Source: Thalassospira sp. MCCC 1A03138
Lineage (GTDB): Bacteria; Pseudomonadota; Alphaproteobacteria; Rhodospirillales; Thalassospiraceae
Assembly (NCBI RefSeq): GCF_002115785.1
Contig: NZ_JFJY01000006.1
Span: 248,001-312,000 of the forward strand
DNA: 64,000 nucleotides
Reading direction: 5' to 3'
Under the pieces are notes generated by a model. That model searched no databases and was not told the origin of the DNA. It saw nothing but the letters and a program-made list of their open reading frames with translations. Within the stretch, counting starts at the first letter, position 1; each line of letters opens with the position of its first letter. Of this stretch, positions 61,461 through 64,000 are shown piece after piece. The translations under genes and the position numbers were made by a program.

Positions 61461-62270
61461 ATGACCAGTAACTCGCCCAACAGCCACACAGATGAAACCA
61501 GCCTTGTCCTGCGCAAAGACGAGGGCCCGGTCGCAACCCTGACCCTGAATGCCGCCAAAAGCCGCAATGCCCTTTCCGGGGCGATGATGGCGGCTCTGCA
61601 CACGGCATTGGATCAGATCGCAGGCGATCCTGCCATTCGCTGTGTGATCCTTGCGGCAAACGGTGCGGCTTTTTGTGCCGGTCATGACCTTAAGGAAATG
61701 AACGGCATTTCCACCTGCGACGGCCATGCAGCTCTGTTTTCCCAATGCAGCGCGCTGATGATGCGGATTGTCACCCTGCCCCAACCGGTGATCGCACGCG
61801 TTCATGCCGTGGCGACCGCGGCCGGTTGCCAACTGGTGGCAAGCTGCGATCTTGCCGTTGCCGGAACACTTGCAAAATTTGCCACACCCGGCGTCAATAT
61901 CGGGCTGTTCTGTTCGACCCCGATGGTCGCACTCAGCCGCAATGTATCGCGCAAACATGCCATGCGCATGCTGTTGACCGGTGACCCGATAGACGCCCGG
62001 ACAGCGTGGCAGATGGGGCTGGTTTCCGATGTCGTCGAAGATGACGACCTGATCACCGCGACTGACGACCTTGCCAAACGCATCGCATCACGTTCGGGGA
62101 TGACGGTAAAACTGGGCAAGGAAGCATTTTACCGCCAGCTCGAAATGCCGTTATCCTACGCCTATGATTACGCATCCGGGATTATGACCGACAACATGCA
62201 AAAACACGATGCCCGCGAAGGGATCGGCGCATTCGTTGAAAAACGCCATCCTGAATGGCAGCACGAATAA
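61461..62270 (+). CDS. Enoyl-CoA hydratase/isomerase family protein
   Basis: 269 residues of the crotonase fold. AFCAGHDLKEMNGIS and AVATAAGCQLVASCDLAVAG form the oxyanion hole and acyl-CoA site; the Glu pair of true hydratases is not clearly kept in the second motif, where Cys and Ala appear. ECHDC3-like, so the reaction may be other than hydration. ATG 61461 has GGGAGG six bases upstream. A LiuR-like operator suggests control together with the thioesterase at 58675. Confidence 0.88.
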   Translation: MTSNSPNSHTDETSLVLRKDEGPVATLTLNAAKSRNALSGAMMAALHTALDQIAGDPAIRCVILAANGAAFCAGHDLKEMNGISTCDGHAALFSQCSALMMRIVTLPQPVIARVHAVATAAGCQLVASCDLAVAGTLAKFATPGVNIGLFCSTPMVALSRNVSRKHAMRMLLTGDPIDARTAWQMGLVSDVVEDDDLITATDDLAKRIASRSGMTVKLGKEAFYRQLEMPLSYAYDYASGIMTDNMQKHDAREGIGAFVEKRHPEWQHE

Positions 62271-62357
62271 TTGCGATATCGCGCGTTATTTTGGCCTCGA
62301 CTTCCCCATTTGGCTCAGGCTTGATCATTACGGAACATCACCCGAAGGAGGGTAATC

Positions 62358-62993
62358 ATGAGTTTGGAAATCTGGCTGGCCTTCGTTCTGGCCTGCACAA
62401 TTGTTCTGGCCATCCCCGGCCCGACCATCATGCTTGTCGTCAGCTACGCTCTTGGCAAGGGTCGCCAGACCGCATGGGCGACGGTTCCCGGTGTTGCACT
62501 GGGCGACTTGACCGCGATGACGATTTCGCTGGCTGGTGCCGGTGCATTGCTGGCGACATCGGCAAATGCCTTTACCGTGCTGAAATTATGCGGGGCGGGA
62601 TATCTGATTTATCTTGGCATCAAAATGTGGCGCGAAAAGCCGGGCGCACTGGAAGATAACCCGGATGCCAAACGCAACCGACCGTCACGCATGTTCCTGC
62701 AGGCCTATATCGTGACGGCCTTAAACCCAAAGGGCATCGTATTCTTCATTGCCTTTGTGCCGCAGTTCGTTAACGCCTCGATGCCCATTCTGCCGCAGTT
62801 CGTGATCATGACCGCGACCTTCGTCTCGCTGGCGGCGGTCAATGTCGCAATCTGGGCCACCATGGCGGGCGCCTTGCGCGAAAAATTCCGCAAACCGGCC
62901 GCCATGCTTCGCCTCACGCGTGCCGGTGGTGCCGTCATGATCGGTGCGGGTCTTCTGACTGCCTTTACCCGCCGCGCGAGCGCTGCGGTCTGA
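62358..62993 (+). CDS. LysE/RhtB-family exporter
   Basis: 211 residues with six membrane segments; LACTIVLAIPGPTIMLVVSYALGKGRQTAWATVPGVALGD is the family signature. It exports amino acids or related metabolites from the cytoplasm. ATG 62358 has GGAGG eight bases upstream. Its 3' end overlaps the convergent msrQ gene by 29 bp. An 87-bp gap separates it from the hydratase, so one transcript is possible. Confidence 0.92.
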   Translation: MSLEIWLAFVLACTIVLAIPGPTIMLVVSYALGKGRQTAWATVPGVALGDLTAMTISLAGAGALLATSANAFTVLKLCGAGYLIYLGIKMWREKPGALEDNPDAKRNRPSRMFLQAYIVTALNPKGIVFFIAFVPQFVNASMPILPQFVIMTATFVSLAAVNVAIWATMAGALREKFRKPAAMLRLTRAGGAVMIGAGLLTAFTRRASAAV

Positions 62994-63846
62994 CAAACAG
63001 GGTGGATGCGATTTGACCCAGCCATTCACGGCCGATCGCATCCTGCCCGAACAGGCTGATCACCGCGACAAACAATCCGCTTAGAAAAACATTCCATGCC
63101 GGTCGCAACGGCCACATGAAATCCAGATTGGCGGCCAGAACTGCCGATGGCGGCACCCCCGTCGCAAGGCCATACCACGCATATTCAATCCCCGCAGTCA
63201 CCAGCCCGGCCAGAACCGCGACTGAAACCAGGACAAACGGTGATCGCAACGACCAGTCCCGGGCATGCGCGACGCGATACAGCATAAGGGCAACAAAGAA
63301 GCCCGCCATCAGGGTCGCTTCGCTGACATCGATTTTCGACTGCATGAAGAAATGAAGCGCTGCAAGAACACCGATGCCATAACTGATCTTGTGCAATCGG
63401 GTCCAGTTCTTACCCAGCCTGCGCATCGCGGATTTGGTTGACGTCACCCCAAGGATGACAAGCCCTGTTAGCGCCACAAAGCCGATGGTCAGATAAATCC
63501 GCACCAGAATTTCATTGGCAACGCGCAAGACATCCCACGACTGGCTCAGCATATATAACAACAGATGGATCACGGCATATCCCAACGCCGCCAAACCAAC
63601 CTGACGGCGAATTTGGACAAGCTTGCTGGCACGTGTAATCCGGCGAAGCGGCGTGATCAGAAGCGAGATCAGCAACATCCTGATCGCCCAATCGCCACTT
63701 TCAAGGATCGCTTCCTTGACCGGAATGGTCGCCCCGCCTTCGGCAATCACCGGCCAGAGAATGAAACAGCCCGGCACAAGCAGCAGCACAAACACGGTCA
63801 GCTTAAAAACCGAAAATCTACCGGACGGATCAAGCCATGGAAACAT
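62965..63846 (-). CDS. msrQ: Haem-binding membrane subunit MsrQ (YedZ)
   Basis: 293 residues with about seven membrane segments of the ferric-reductase-like fold: ALGYAVIHLLLYMLSQSWDVL, RLHKISYGIGVLAALHFFMQSK hold likely haem-ligand histidines. It passes electrons from quinone or flavin to MsrP, which repairs oxidised methionine in periplasmic proteins. The C-terminal ~100 residues (three extra segments) exceed the E. coli length. No msrP is visible in the remaining 154 bp upstream. ATG 63846 has AAGG about seven bases upstream. Confidence 0.85.
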   Translation of the reverse strand: MFPWLDPSGRFSVFKLTVFVLLLVPGCFILWPVIAEGGATIPVKEAILESGDWAIRMLLISLLITPLRRITRASKLVQIRRQVGLAALGYAVIHLLLYMLSQSWDVLRVANEILVRIYLTIGFVALTGLVILGVTSTKSAMRRLGKNWTRLHKISYGIGVLAALHFFMQSKIDVSEATLMAGFFVALMLYRVAHARDWSLRSPFVLVSVAVLAGLVTAGIEYAWYGLATGVPPSAVLAANLDFMWPLRPAWNVFLSGLFVAVISLFGQDAIGREWLGQIASTLFVRPQRSRGG

Positions 63847-64000
63847 GCGGGATACCTTTTGTGTTTTGGGTAATGGGCAATATATCCCCTACTCAACCCT
63901 GTTTCGTTCAATCCGTCAGTTAAATTTGCCATCAACTTTCTGCGAGCGTCGCGGCATCACATAATCCCGACGCCAGAAGATTGCGGCAGCAAATCAAAAC
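63847..64000. other. Terminal 154 bp with no recognisable gene
   Basis: Upstream region of msrQ on the minus strand. Translation in all frames gives no MsrP-like C-terminus and no credible start of another gene. Confidence 0.5.

Overview
The window reads as chromosomal DNA of a free-living, motile alphaproteobacterium. The best guess is order Rhodospirillales, close to the marine genus Thalassospira. This is inferred from mid-50s GC, overall protein character, a class I polyhydroxyalkanoate synthase, a PomAB-type stator pair and an alphaproteobacterial LexA-like box; no 16S rRNA gene is present. No prophage, insertion sequence or CRISPR array is visible. Most genes are single genes or short operons separated by clear hairpin terminators, and about sixty protein genes and three tRNA genes are supported.

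Region by region. 1-6.2 kb: the start of a histone-deacetylase-like gene, a small DUF6506-type protein, an alpha/beta hydrolase, an acetyltransferase, and a divergent pair of an HTH-fused citrate-synthase-like protein and a class III CoA-transferase. A roughly 900-bp gene-free block of degenerate ~100-bp repeats follows. 6.5-9.3 kb: a TPP riboswitch controlling a three-gene ABC importer (ATPase, permease, THI5-like binding protein) for a thiamin precursor. 9.4-17.7 kb: an MBL-fold hydrolase, a DUF4198 protein behind a Zur-like palindrome, a divergent oxidase/PLP-enzyme pair, a ChaN-like protein, a Panacea (SocA-like) protein, apt and small unknown proteins. 18-27.7 kb: a chemoreceptor with a periplasmic CxxCH haem motif, MotA/MotB, an MBL hydrolase, a SAM hydroxide adenosyltransferase, a SPOR lipoprotein, a degenerate GGDEF/EAL protein and a zinc-ribbon DinB polymerase.

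27.8-42 kb: three identical tRNA-Glu genes, an MFS transporter, a solitary periplasmic binding protein, a small HTH regulator, recJ, a peroxiredoxin, a ParDE toxin-antitoxin pair, an Hsp70-like protein and, on one strand, glpX, hom, an AlaC/DapL-like aminotransferase and an OmpA-type lipoprotein. 42-52 kb: phaC behind nested palindromes, a lipoprotein, a beta-hydroxyacid dehydrogenase, a di-haem peroxidase, two EamA transporters, a gamma carbonic anhydrase, another solitary binding protein and a MocR-type regulator. 52-64 kb: argC, a secreted protein of unknown function, an acetyltransferase, lldD with a GntR-type operator, rplM-rpsI, a thioesterase, three adjacent C-terminally anchored membrane proteins, an enoyl-CoA hydratase, a LysE exporter and msrQ.

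The strongest unexplained signals are: (1) the three adjacent genes at 59.3-61.3 kb, whose otherwise unrelated products end in the same kind of transmembrane tail; (2) two near-identical LiuR-like 16-bp sites that flank this cassette, in front of an acyl-CoA thioesterase and an enoyl-CoA hydratase; (3) the decayed repeat block at 5.3-6.2 kb; (4) the nested palindromes before phaC; and (5) several readable operators (Zur-like, TGGT-N3-ACCA at lldD, MocR-like, LexA-like) that predict regulation.
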